A program made the translations under genes and the position numbers. A stretch of DNA of 64,000 bases from Sphingobacteriales bacterium (GTDB lineage Bacteria; Bacteroidota; Bacteroidia; Chitinophagales; UBA2359). Each line of letters begins with the position of its first letter. The first letter of the stretch is position 1. The DNA lies in the NCBI GenBank assembly GCA_016711285.1, contig JADJTG010000002.1, forward strand, positions 1 to 64,000, given 5' to 3'. Under the pieces are notes generated by a model. The model saw only the letters and a program-made list of their open reading frames with translations, did not search any database and was not told the DNA's origin. Below are positions 46,739 through 55,393 of the stretch, one piece after another.

Positions 46739-48610
46739 ATGAAAACACTTCGTTTTTTTATACATTTTCTGTTGTTGGTGTCAGCGTTTTATGCGACCCA
46801 TCTTTCGGCTATCGCTCAAAATATCATTGAGCGCGTAGAGCCGCCCCATTGGTGGGCAGATGTACAAAACAGGCAATTTCAGTTGTTGATATACGGTAAA
46901 AATTTGCAAGCCGACAGTTTAACGGTCAGTGGCAGAGGATTGAAGGTACAAGCCCTACACCGCCTTCAAAATCCCAATTATCTTTTTGCCGATGTATTAT
47001 TAGCTGATGATGCGGCGGCAGGTGTTTATACTTTTACGCTGTATTGCTGTGGCGGCAGTAAGGAAACTTTCAATTATAGCATTAAAGCCGCACCGCCCAC
47101 CGCACCGCAAGGGCTGTCGCCCGCCGACCTCATTTATCTCATTATGCCTGACCGCTTTGCCAACGGCGACCCCCACAACGATGCACCCGCCGAAGTGCGC
47201 GAGCGCGACATCAACCGCAAAGAACTCATCAAGCGGCACGGCGGCGATTTGCAGGGTGTGTTGCAACATTTGGATTATATACAAAATTTGGGTGCAACGG
47301 CGTTGTGGCTCAATCCGGTGCTGGAAAACGACCAGCCTTTTGCTTCTTATCACGGCTATGCCTGCACCGACAGCTACCGCATTGACCCGCGCCACGGAAC
47401 TTTGGAACTCTACCAACAACTGAGCCGCGAAGCCAAACAAAGAGGTATTAAAATGGTGATGGATATTGTACACAATCACGTAGGCGACCAGCATTGGTTC
47501 ATTCGGGATTTGCCCGCTCCCGATTGGATTCATCAGCACGACACCTACACACAAACCACCTATCGTGCCACTACCCTACTCGACCCGCACGCCGCCAATG
47601 CCGACCGCGACCGTTTTCAGAATGGCTGGTTTGATACACACATGCACGACCTCAATTTGCTCAATCCTTATTTAGCGCCATATGTGATACCAAACAATAT
47701 CTGGTGGGTAAAAGAAGCCGGCATTGATGCCCTGCGTATGGATACTTATACTTATTCTGCTCCCGAATTTCTGGAGCAATGGGCAGATGCCGTACAGCGT
47801 GAACTGCCCACTTTGAGCATTTTTGCCGAAGTGTGGGATCATGGCACGCCGATACAGATGTATTTTAGCAAAAACAAACTGAATACTACCGACAATCCTC
47901 AATTTTTTCGCTCCGGTGTGGCGGGAATGACGGATTTTCAACTGCATTTTGCCATCTTGGAAGCCGTAAAACAACCGACGGGCTGGACGGAAGGACTGAC
48001 ACGATTGTATTATACCCTCACCTACGACTTTTTATACGATAACCCGAATGCACACGTTATTTTTTTGGATAATCACGATGTGAGCCGTTTTTTCAGTGAA
48101 GTGAATGGCGATATGAACCGTTTTAAAATGGGTATTGCGCTGCTATACACTTTGCGCGGTATTCCTTGTTTGTATTACGGCACAGAGCTGCTGATGCAGG
48201 GCAAAACTTTTCCGATGGATAATGTGCGTACCGATGTGTCGGGCGGCTGGCAGGGCGATGCCCGCAACCAATTTACGGCAGGCGGCAGAACGGCGCAGGA
48301 AAATGAAGTCTTTGATTATATTCAGAAATTAGGGCAGTGGCGCAAAGGGTCGCGGGCGGTGCAAACGGGAAAACTGACCCACTTCGTGCCGGAAAACGGC
48401 GTTTATGTATATTTTCGCCATACCGACACCGAAAGTGTAATGGTAGTAGCCAACAGCAACGAGCAAACTGCTTCCGTAACAATGAGCCGTTTTGCTGAGT
48501 GTTTGAAAAGCTACCACAGCGCACGAAACGTAGTAAGCGGCGAAACTTTAAGTAACCTTCAAACGTTGAATATACCAAAAATGTCGGTGCAGATTTTTGA
48601 GTTGAAATAA
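46739..48610 (+). CDS. GH13 alpha-amylase family protein (cyclomaltodextrinase/neopullulanase-like)
   Basis: A 623-aa protein. Signal peptide MKTLRFFIHFLLLVSAFYAT, an N-terminal beta domain (residues about 30-120), then the (beta/alpha)8 barrel. GH13 region I is VMDIVHNHVGD, region II GIDALRMDTYTY (catalytic Asp), region III LSIFAEVWD (acid/base Glu), and region IV IFLDNHDVSRF. The YHGYACTDSYRIDPRHGT start resembles SusA-type neopullulanases. A C-terminal beta domain closes it. It should hydrolyse starch-derived glucans in the periplasm. A second ATG at 46727 is upstream; 46739 fits the signal peptide better. No SusCD genes are adjacent. Confidence 0.9.
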   Translation: MKTLRFFIHFLLLVSAFYATHLSAIAQNIIERVEPPHWWADVQNRQFQLLIYGKNLQADSLTVSGRGLKVQALHRLQNPNYLFADVLLADDAAAGVYTFTLYCCGGSKETFNYSIKAAPPTAPQGLSPADLIYLIMPDRFANGDPHNDAPAEVRERDINRKELIKRHGGDLQGVLQHLDYIQNLGATALWLNPVLENDQPFASYHGYACTDSYRIDPRHGTLELYQQLSREAKQRGIKMVMDIVHNHVGDQHWFIRDLPAPDWIHQHDTYTQTTYRATTLLDPHAANADRDRFQNGWFDTHMHDLNLLNPYLAPYVIPNNIWWVKEAGIDALRMDTYTYSAPEFLEQWADAVQRELPTLSIFAEVWDHGTPIQMYFSKNKLNTTDNPQFFRSGVAGMTDFQLHFAILEAVKQPTGWTEGLTRLYYTLTYDFLYDNPNAHVIFLDNHDVSRFFSEVNGDMNRFKMGIALLYTLRGIPCLYYGTELLMQGKTFPMDNVRTDVSGGWQGDARNQFTAGGRTAQENEVFDYIQKLGQWRKGSRAVQTGKLTHFVPENGVYVYFRHTDTESVMVVANSNEQTASVTMSRFAECLKSYHSARNVVSGETLSNLQTLNIPKMSVQIFELK

Positions 48611-48747
48611 GTTGTGAAACAGGTAAAAAATGTACTTTTTGCTGCCGACATGATTTTTCTTTTTTAAAAATTATTAACATAAAATATAAGCGATTTTTTA
48701 CAAACCTTTTCAAAACGAGTGCTTATATATCACGAAAATAAACTCAC

Positions 48748-49650
48748 ATGCCCTCATTCCATTTACTTGATTTGCTGATTAGCACACTTTTAGGGCTGAT
48801 AATGCTGGGAATTGGTTTGTCGCTGTCGCCAAAAGATTTCAGAAATATATTTTTATATCCCAAAGCCTTTGCTGCTGCCCTTGCCTCGCAGATGCTGGCA
48901 TTGCCTGTTATTGCTTTTCTGATTGCTTCTTCATGGAATTTGCCGCCCGAAATAAAAGTGGGTTTGGTAATTTTGGCGGCGAGCCCGGGGGGTGCCTCTT
49001 CGGGTTTTCTGACGTATTTATTTAAAGGAAATGTAGCTCTATCTATTTCGCTCACCACTGTCAATAGTTTGCTCACGCTTTTTTCTATTCCGATAGTGGT
49101 AAATTTTGCATTGCAAACATTTATGGGTACACAATCAAGTATTCATTTGCCTTTTTGGGCAACCTTTCAGCATATTTTTATCGTTACCATTATTCCGGCA
49201 GTATTGGGTATGTGGATTCACCGGAGGTTTCCCGTGTTTGCCTTTCGTGCCGAAAAATATTTGCGCTATATTATGATGCTGCTGATGGCGGGTATTTTTG
49301 TTATTATGTTGCTGGGCGATAAAAGTGAAGGCGGCACCGACTTTAGTATTAGCGAAATCATACAATATCTTCCGCCGGTGTTGCTGCTCAATGTGGCTTG
49401 TTTGTGTTTTGGTTATTTCTTTTTAAAAATCCTGCGGCTGCCGCACGCCGACCAAATTACCGCCGCCATTGAATCGGGTGTACACAACACCACTTTGGCA
49501 TTTTTGATTGCCGGCACACTGCTCGCCAACCCCGAAATGGTAAAACCGGCTATTTTGTACGCCGCTATTTCATTTGTTACCGCCGTTATTTTTGGCAGAA
49601 TTGCCACCCGCTACTATGATGCCCAAAAACTCAAAAAGCATCAACCATAA
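48748..49650 (+). CDS. Bile acid:sodium symporter (BASS) family protein
   Basis: A 300-aa membrane protein with about nine helices. The family stretches are GLSLSPKDFRN, AASPGGASSGFLTYLFKGNVALSISLTT (crossover motif) and ESGVHNTTLAFLIAG, which carries the Glu and Asn used for sodium binding. The transported solute is unknown. A pseudouridine synthase gene follows 21 bp later on the same strand, and the amylase precedes by 137 bp. Confidence 0.85.
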   Translation: MPSFHLLDLLISTLLGLIMLGIGLSLSPKDFRNIFLYPKAFAAALASQMLALPVIAFLIASSWNLPPEIKVGLVILAASPGGASSGFLTYLFKGNVALSISLTTVNSLLTLFSIPIVVNFALQTFMGTQSSIHLPFWATFQHIFIVTIIPAVLGMWIHRRFPVFAFRAEKYLRYIMMLLMAGIFVIMLLGDKSEGGTDFSISEIIQYLPPVLLLNVACLCFGYFFLKILRLPHADQITAAIESGVHNTTLAFLIAGTLLANPEMVKPAILYAAISFVTAVIFGRIATRYYDAQKLKKHQP

Positions 49651-49671
49651 AAAATCATTTTTCAGCACGCT

Positions 49672-50259
49672 ATGAAATCGCGCTATTTTTTAATCAACAA
49701 ACCCTACAATATGCTGTCGCAATTCAGCGATGAGGGCAGTGGCGCAGCTACTTTGGCACAGTTGGGTTTTGATTTTCCGAAAGATGTATATCCGGTGGGG
49801 CGTTTGGATAAAGACAGCGAGGGTTTGCTGCTGCTCACCAACGACCGCCGCCTCAATGCACAACTATTGCTCCCCGAACAGCATATTTCCAAAACGTATT
49901 GGGCACAGGTAGAAGGAACGGCAACTGCTGATCATATCGCCGCTTTGCTGCAAGGTGTAACCCTTCGTATCGACAAAAAAACATATCATTGCGCTGCTTT
50001 TCAAGCGAGGATTTTGCCCGAAGCCCCGCCTTTGCCGCCGCGCATACCGCCGGTGCGCTATCGTCAAAGCGTGCCCGACTCCTGGATAGAAATGAGCCTC
50101 ACTGAAGGCAAAAACCGACAAGTACGCCGTATGACGGCAGCCGTAGGATTGCCAACTTTGCGGCTTTTTCGCTGTGCTATCGGTGCTTTGCGCTGGGAAA
50201 TGTTGCAAGGAGTCGTTGTGGCAGAAATTCGGCAACAGGATATTGTTGAGAAAAAATAA
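49672..50259 (+). CDS. RsuA/RluE-family rRNA pseudouridine synthase
   Basis: A 195-aa protein of the small RluE/RsuA type. PVGRLDKDSEGLLLLTND contains the catalytic Asp (GRLDxxSEG), with FLINKPYNMLSQFSDE at the N-terminus and EGKNRQVRRMTAAVGLPTLRL as the C-terminal motif II. It lacks an S4 domain, as in RluE, so a 23S rRNA target is likely. The gene starts 21 bp after the BASS transporter. Confidence 0.85.
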   Translation: MKSRYFLINKPYNMLSQFSDEGSGAATLAQLGFDFPKDVYPVGRLDKDSEGLLLLTNDRRLNAQLLLPEQHISKTYWAQVEGTATADHIAALLQGVTLRIDKKTYHCAAFQARILPEAPPLPPRIPPVRYRQSVPDSWIEMSLTEGKNRQVRRMTAAVGLPTLRLFRCAIGALRWEMLQGVVVAEIRQQDIVEKK

Positions 50260-50356
50260 AAAGTATATCATCTGAAATTATAAAAAAGTAAATGCAAATA
50301 AAAAAGCTCTTAGGCAAATGGCAGCACAATACCTTCTTATACACAAATATTATTCT

Positions 50357-50364
50357 TAACTTTG
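50357..50364 (+). promoter_or_regulatory. Putative -7 box upstream of nuoA
   Basis: TAACTTTG matches TAnnTTTG, 51 bp before the nuoA ATG. No clear -33 TTTG is seen at the standard spacing. Confidence 0.35.
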
Positions 50365-50415
50365 CGGTTTATCTGTTTACGTTTCAATTCAACCATCAAT
50401 TTGTAATTTTCAGCT

Positions 50416-50790
50416 ATGCAAGCAAGCTATATTCCCTCCGACTACACGCCCATTTTTATCCAGCTCACTTTGGCATTGCTTTTTATAGGCGGCACTATGG
50501 TGGCAACGCACTATTTAGGTCCGAGCCGCCACAGCAAAACCAAAGACCAAGCCTGGGAATGTGGTATTGATGCTGTCGGTGATGCCCGCACTCCTATTTC
50601 GGTAAAATATTTCCTCATCGCCATTTTGTTTGTGTTGTTTGATGTAGAAATTATTTTTATGTATCCCTGGGCGGTTAATTTTAAAGAGCTGGGCTGGTTT
50701 GGTTTTGTGGAGATGCTCACTTTTTTGGGCTTGCTGCTGGCAGGTTTTTATTATATCATCAAAAAAGGTGTATTGAATTGGATAGAGTAA
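50416..50790 (+). CDS. nuoA: NADH-quinone oxidoreductase subunit A
   Basis: A 124-aa protein with three membrane helices. The hallmark loop KDQAWECGIDAVGDARTPISVKYFLIAI is present, including the conserved Cys and the acidic residues of the quinone-side loop. DVEIIFMYPWAV is the second signature. It belongs to the membrane arm of complex I. First gene of the nuoABCD cluster; nuoB follows after 130 bp. Confidence 0.93.
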   Translation: MQASYIPSDYTPIFIQLTLALLFIGGTMVATHYLGPSRHSKTKDQAWECGIDAVGDARTPISVKYFLIAILFVLFDVEIIFMYPWAVNFKELGWFGFVEMLTFLGLLLAGFYYIIKKGVLNWIE

Positions 50791-50920
50791 AAAACGAAAT
50801 ATTTTTATTAAAGAAAAATAATATTGCCTTTATCTTTTTCTAAGATATTTTTGAAATATACAATTTTTTTGAAAAAATCTGAGGCAAAATATTTAAAAAA
50901 CACAACCACCTTTATTATAT

Positions 50921-51457
50921 ATGACCAATATCGTAGAAGCCCCGAAAGGGCATAGCGGACAAGGATTTTTCGCCACCTCCTTTGATGAGGTCATCGGTAT
51001 AGCGCGCGCCAATTCGCTTTGGCCACTGCCCTTTGCTACTTCGTGCTGCGGCATTGAATTTATGGCAACCATGGGCGCACACTACGACATCGCCCGCTTC
51101 GGTGCAGAGCGTCCGAGTTTTTCGCCGCGCCAATCAGACCTGTTGATGGTGATGGGTACGATTGCAAAAAAAATGGCTCCCATCGTAAAGCAGGTATATG
51201 AACAAATGGCAGAGCCGCGCTGGGTGATTGCCGTAGGAGCTTGTGCCTCCAGTGGCGGCATATTTGATACTTACAGTGTTTTGCAGGGCATAGACCGAAT
51301 TATTCCGGTGGATGTGTATGTACCCGGCTGCCCGCCGCGTCCCGAACAAATTATCGAAGGCTTGATGAAAATTCAAGAACTCGCCGCCAACGAGTCGCTG
51401 CGCCGCCGCAACAGTGCCGAATACCAACAATTATTGGCATCGTACAATATTCAATAA
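50921..51457 (+). CDS. nuoB: NADH-quinone oxidoreductase subunit B
   Basis: A 178-aa protein carrying the N2 [4Fe-4S] cluster. The cysteine ligands are visible in TSCCGIEF (Cys42, Cys43), GACASSGG (Cys108) and PGCPPRPE (Cys137). N2 hands electrons to quinone at the interface with NuoD. Third in the ABC order, 130 bp after nuoA and 83 bp before nuoC. Confidence 0.95.
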   Translation: MTNIVEAPKGHSGQGFFATSFDEVIGIARANSLWPLPFATSCCGIEFMATMGAHYDIARFGAERPSFSPRQSDLLMVMGTIAKKMAPIVKQVYEQMAEPRWVIAVGACASSGGIFDTYSVLQGIDRIIPVDVYVPGCPPRPEQIIEGLMKIQELAANESLRRRNSAEYQQLLASYNIQ

Positions 51458-51540
51458 AAGAAAAAAGAAATAATTTTCAACATACACACTCCCCCCATCA
51501 GCAGCTTTTTATTTAGTATTCAAGCATTGCATTTTATTAT

Positions 51541-52047
51541 ATGGCACAACTCACCCACCAAATTGTTATAGACGACCTCGTGAGTCGCTTCGGCGGCGAT
51601 ATTTACGACTATGCCGAGCCGCACGCACTGCCTACGTTCAGCACCTCCGCCGAGCGCATATTGGATATTTTGGAATACCTCTATTTTCACCCGCAATTTA
51701 AGTTTCAGTTTCTTACCGACTTGTGCGGCGTGCATTATCCCGACCAAAAAGGCAAAGAATTAGGCGTGGTATATCATTTACACAGCCTTACCAATAATCT
51801 GCGCCTGCGCATCAAAGTGTATGTGCCTTCCGACCAACCGAAAGTGCCTTCTGCTACGTCTTTGTTTGCCTCCGCCAATTGGCAAGAGCGCGAAACTTAT
51901 GATTTTTACGGTATTATTTTCAATAATCACCCCAATTTAAAGCGTATTCTGAATGTTGATGAAATGGATTATTTCCCGCTTCGCAAAGAATATCCTTTGG
52001 AAGACCGCACCCGCCGCGATAAAGAAGATAAATATTTTGGCAGGTAA
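51541..52047 (+). CDS. nuoC: NADH-quinone oxidoreductase subunit C
   Basis: A 168-aa protein of the 30-kDa family. Typical are FLTDLCGVHYPDQ, ANWQERETYDFYGIIFNNHPNLKRIL and the C-terminus FPLRKEYPLEDRTRRDKED. It is a peripheral-arm structural subunit next to NuoD. Its length is that of a separate NuoC, not a NuoCD fusion. nuoD starts 49 bp later. Confidence 0.93.
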   Translation: MAQLTHQIVIDDLVSRFGGDIYDYAEPHALPTFSTSAERILDILEYLYFHPQFKFQFLTDLCGVHYPDQKGKELGVVYHLHSLTNNLRLRIKVYVPSDQPKVPSATSLFASANWQERETYDFYGIIFNNHPNLKRILNVDEMDYFPLRKEYPLEDRTRRDKEDKYFGR

Positions 52048-52096
52048 AAAAAGGATTATCAAATAAGGATTCATCGCACAAAAAAAGTCTAAAAAA

Positions 52097-53359
52097 ATGG
52101 AACTCCAACCTCGCAGCCCTCTTTCCAAACAACTCATCGAACGCCCCGATTATATGGGCAGCCGCCAAGTGCAGCCCGATGATGCGATTTATATGAATGA
52201 GTTGGTGACACTCAATTTGGGTCCTACCCACCCCGCTACACACGGCGTGTTTCAGAATATTTTGCTGATGGACGGCGAAAAAATCGTCGCCGGCGAAGCA
52301 ACTATCGGTTATATCCACCGCGCTTTTGAAAAAATTGCCGAACAACGCCCCTTTTATCAAATTACACCCCTCACCGACCGCCTCAATTATTGCTCCTCTC
52401 CTATCAATAATATGGGTTGGTGGATGACGGTGGAAAAACTGCTCGGCGTAGAAGTCCCCAAACGCGCTCAGTATATGCGCGTAATTATGATGGAACTGGC
52501 ACGCATTGCCGACCACCTGATATGCAATTCTATTTTGGGCGTAGATACAGGTGCTTTTACCGGATTTTTGTATGTATTTCAGCAGCGCGAACTCATTTAC
52601 GAAATTTACGAAGAAGTATGCGGCGCACGCCTCACTACCAATATGGGGCGTATCGGCGGTATGGAACGTGATTTTTCGCCCATAGCCATTCAGAAAATAA
52701 AACAATTTCTGAAGGATTTTCCGCCCGTGATGCGCGAGTTTGAAAAAATGTTCAACCGCAACCGTATTTTTATGGACAGAATCGTCAATGTGGGAGCTAT
52801 CAGTGCCGAGCGTGCATTGAACTACGGCTTTACCGGACCCAATTTGCGTGCCGCCGGCGTAGATTATGACGTGCGCGTGATGGAGCCTTACTGCAGCTAT
52901 CAGGATTTTGATTTTGATATTCCCATCGGCGAGTCGGGCGATACTTACGACCGCTTTATGGTGCGCAATGAAGAAATCTGGCAAAGCCTCCGCATCATTG
53001 AACAGGCTCTTAATAATTTACCCGAAGGAGCGTATTATGCCAACGATGCGCGCTATTATCTTCCTCCAAAACAATTGGTATATCAAAGTATGGAGGCACT
53101 GATTTATCATTTCAAAATTATTATGGGAGAAATAGATGCACCTGTGGGCGAAGTGTATCATGCCGTAGAAGGTGGCAATGGCGAGTTGGGCTACTACCTT
53201 ATCAGCGATGGCGGCAGAACACCGTATCGTTTGCATTTCCGCCGTCCGTGCTTCATTTATTATCAGGCATTTCCCGAAATGGCGGTAGGCTCTCAACTCA
53301 GCGATGCTATCGTTACAATGAGCAGTCTCAATGTCATTGCCGGCGAATTAGATGCTTGA
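52097..53359 (+). CDS. nuoD: NADH-quinone oxidoreductase subunit D
   Basis: A 420-aa 49-kDa-family subunit. LNLGPTHPATHGVFQNILLMDGE at the N-terminus, GYIHRAFEKIAE, YCSSPINNMGWW, and the C-terminal RLHFRRPCFIYYQAFPEMAVG with a conserved Asp/Gly near the end (LNVIAGELDA) are typical. It forms the quinone-binding cavity with NuoB. Directly followed by a strong terminator, so nuoEFGHIJKLM are not cotranscribed with it here. Confidence 0.94.
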   Translation: MELQPRSPLSKQLIERPDYMGSRQVQPDDAIYMNELVTLNLGPTHPATHGVFQNILLMDGEKIVAGEATIGYIHRAFEKIAEQRPFYQITPLTDRLNYCSSPINNMGWWMTVEKLLGVEVPKRAQYMRVIMMELARIADHLICNSILGVDTGAFTGFLYVFQQRELIYEIYEEVCGARLTTNMGRIGGMERDFSPIAIQKIKQFLKDFPPVMREFEKMFNRNRIFMDRIVNVGAISAERALNYGFTGPNLRAAGVDYDVRVMEPYCSYQDFDFDIPIGESGDTYDRFMVRNEEIWQSLRIIEQALNNLPEGAYYANDARYYLPPKQLVYQSMEALIYHFKIIMGEIDAPVGEVYHAVEGGNGELGYYLISDGGRTPYRLHFRRPCFIYYQAFPEMAVGSQLSDAIVTMSSLNVIAGELDA

Positions 53360-53400
53360 TTTTTTAAAAACTTCTATCAAAAAAGTTTTTCTGTATAAAA

Positions 53401-53441
53401 AAAGAGGGGCGGCTCTATATAGAGCCGCCCCTCTTTTTTTA
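53401..53441. terminator. Strong bidirectional terminator after nuoD
   Basis: Almost perfect stem AGAGGGGCGGCTCTA / TAGAGCCGCCCCTCT with a very short loop, flanked by A8 on the left and T7 on the right. It ends transcription of nuoABCD and of the convergent gene at 53468. Confidence 0.9.
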
Positions 53442-53467
53442 AGGATAAAATCTCACAGCTAAAAAAT

Positions 53468-55195
53468 TTAGCGTGCTACTACAAAACGAACCGTTGCTTT
53501 ATTACCTTGCACATCTTTTACATTCAAAGTATAAGAACCGTTGAGTAATTGAGCTACAGCAATTTGTTCATTGTTGTTGCCATTGCCATATTGTTTGCTG
53601 AACTGCATCACACTTTGTCCTAAAATATTTACTACCTCAAAAGTAAGTTCCTGAGCTGTGGCAGTGGCAAATTGTACGTTCAACATATCGCTGGCAGGCA
53701 CCGGCGATACGCTCAACTGACGGATATTGAGTTGCTCCAAACCCACAGTTTCATTGATAGTAACATTGGTAGTATATACATTGTTGTTGCCATCGGAGTC
53801 AAAAGCGGTAAGGGTAACGGTGTAAATGCCCGCAGTTGGGTACAAGTGTGGCTCCGGATTTTGTTGCAAAGAAGTTGTGTTGTCGCCCCAACTCCAAAGA
53901 TAATTGGTAGCTCCTTGTGAAGTATTCGTAACAGAAACCGTATTATTATCCTGATTAACTGACACGGTAAAATCAGCTTGCAGTGCAACAACACCTGCAT
54001 AAAATTTCACACTAATACCTTCTCCGTAAGAAACACTGTTCCAAATAATATTACCAGCATCATCTTTCAGTTCAACACTGCCTTCCGTAACGCCTGCATC
54101 GCCATTGGTGCAAGAATGAGAAGTTGGATTGATAGGACCTGATAAAATACCATCGCCATAATCATCTGTGAGCTCCAAAGTATAGCAGCCGTCATCGCTG
54201 ATGGTAATGTTGTCGGTATAAGTAGTTTCGCATTGCAAAGTGCCGTTTTGGGAAATAAGAGTACCACTGGGACTTTTTACTTTCCAGTGAATTTCTTCAG
54301 GCCATTTGTCGGTATGCAAAGTCATCGTTAAATTTTTGGAAGATTGGCGGAAAGTAATATCTTTTGATGCTTCATTGTTGCTGTTATCATCATCAATAGC
54401 ACCATTCGGCAAAGAAACCTCCACTTTTACTTCAGCACTTTTTTTGTCGCCGATAGCAGCAAATATTACTGTTTCGGCATCAAAAGTTTCCAAATTACCT
54501 GTCCAGTTTTTGGTTTCTTTGAGTTCACCGCCAAAGTACAAATCCAATTTCGCGCTCGTAAGGTTAGTGCTTCCTAAGTTCTGAAGCATAACTTTCGGTG
54601 TAAAAGACTCGCAATTCTGGAACTCTGCATCGCCGGTATAGCTCACAGCGCGTGCATTATTAACACCGGATTGTGAAGGGCAGTTTAAAGAGGCTAAAGC
54701 AGCATATTCGCTGGCTTCGGGCTGATTTAATTCATAGGTTTCCTTAGACCCCGGACAAATCATATAAAGAGTCGGGAAATAAGCAATATTGTAATTATCG
54801 GGCATAGAGCCGGTTTGGTTAATAATAGGGTAAGCAATTGCTGAAGCCCAGTCACCCGCCTCGCCGTCGGGGTGTTGCAAATCATCGGTTGTTTGGTCAT
54901 CACCTTCCAATGCCAAAAACACCATCGTATTATCGCCGTTGGGTCCGTGTTCTTCATACGCCTGTTCCAAAATAGGAGCATACGCCCAACAAGGTCCACA
55001 CCACACAGCAAATACATCTAAAACCACGATTTTTCCTTGGTCAAGGTACTCATACAGATGATGTTGATTACCGTCTAAATCAGTCAATGTGAAATCAGGG
55101 GCAATAGTACCGGGTGCTAATTGTGCTTGAGACGATTGGGTACTTAAACCCAACAGCAAAAAAGCACTACATAATAAATGTGTAATTCTTTTCAT
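53468..55195 (-). CDS. Secreted TlpA-like thioredoxin-fold protein with PKD and T9SS domains
   Basis: A 575-aa protein. Signal peptide MKRITHLLCSAFLLLGLSTQSSQA; TlpA/AhpC-type domain at about residues 28-170, with the CxxC in VFAVWCGPCWAYAP and a cis-Pro in IAYFPTLYMICPG. A beta-rich linker follows, then a PKD domain (YLWSWGDNTTSLQQNPEPHLYPTAGIYTVTL) and a type A T9SS tail (LSVSPVPASDMLNVQF, LLNGSYTLNVKDVQGNK). It should act on disulfides outside the outer membrane or at the cell surface. Its divergent neighbour at 55394 carries a second CxxC domain. Confidence 0.85.
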   Translation of the reverse strand: MKRITHLLCSAFLLLGLSTQSSQAQLAPGTIAPDFTLTDLDGNQHHLYEYLDQGKIVVLDVFAVWCGPCWAYAPILEQAYEEHGPNGDNTMVFLALEGDDQTTDDLQHPDGEAGDWASAIAYPIINQTGSMPDNYNIAYFPTLYMICPGSKETYELNQPEASEYAALASLNCPSQSGVNNARAVSYTGDAEFQNCESFTPKVMLQNLGSTNLTSAKLDLYFGGELKETKNWTGNLETFDAETVIFAAIGDKKSAEVKVEVSLPNGAIDDDNSNNEASKDITFRQSSKNLTMTLHTDKWPEEIHWKVKSPSGTLISQNGTLQCETTYTDNITISDDGCYTLELTDDYGDGILSGPINPTSHSCTNGDAGVTEGSVELKDDAGNIIWNSVSYGEGISVKFYAGVVALQADFTVSVNQDNNTVSVTNTSQGATNYLWSWGDNTTSLQQNPEPHLYPTAGIYTVTLTAFDSDGNNNVYTTNVTINETVGLEQLNIRQLSVSPVPASDMLNVQFATATAQELTFEVVNILGQSVMQFSKQYGNGNNNEQIAVAQLLNGSYTLNVKDVQGNKATVRFVVAR

Positions 55196-55393
55196 TTGAT
55201 TTTGATTAAGAGATTTTTTGTTTGAGGTAAAATTATAATTTTATCATTCAATGACAAAATTTATTTAACCCTATGTATAATAAATGTAAAAATTTTACTT
55301 ACCCTGTCCGTTTTTTATCAAAAATAACATTTTATGTGTAAATTTGTTATTATTAACTTTTTTAACACTTATTTTATAACACCTTACATACAC

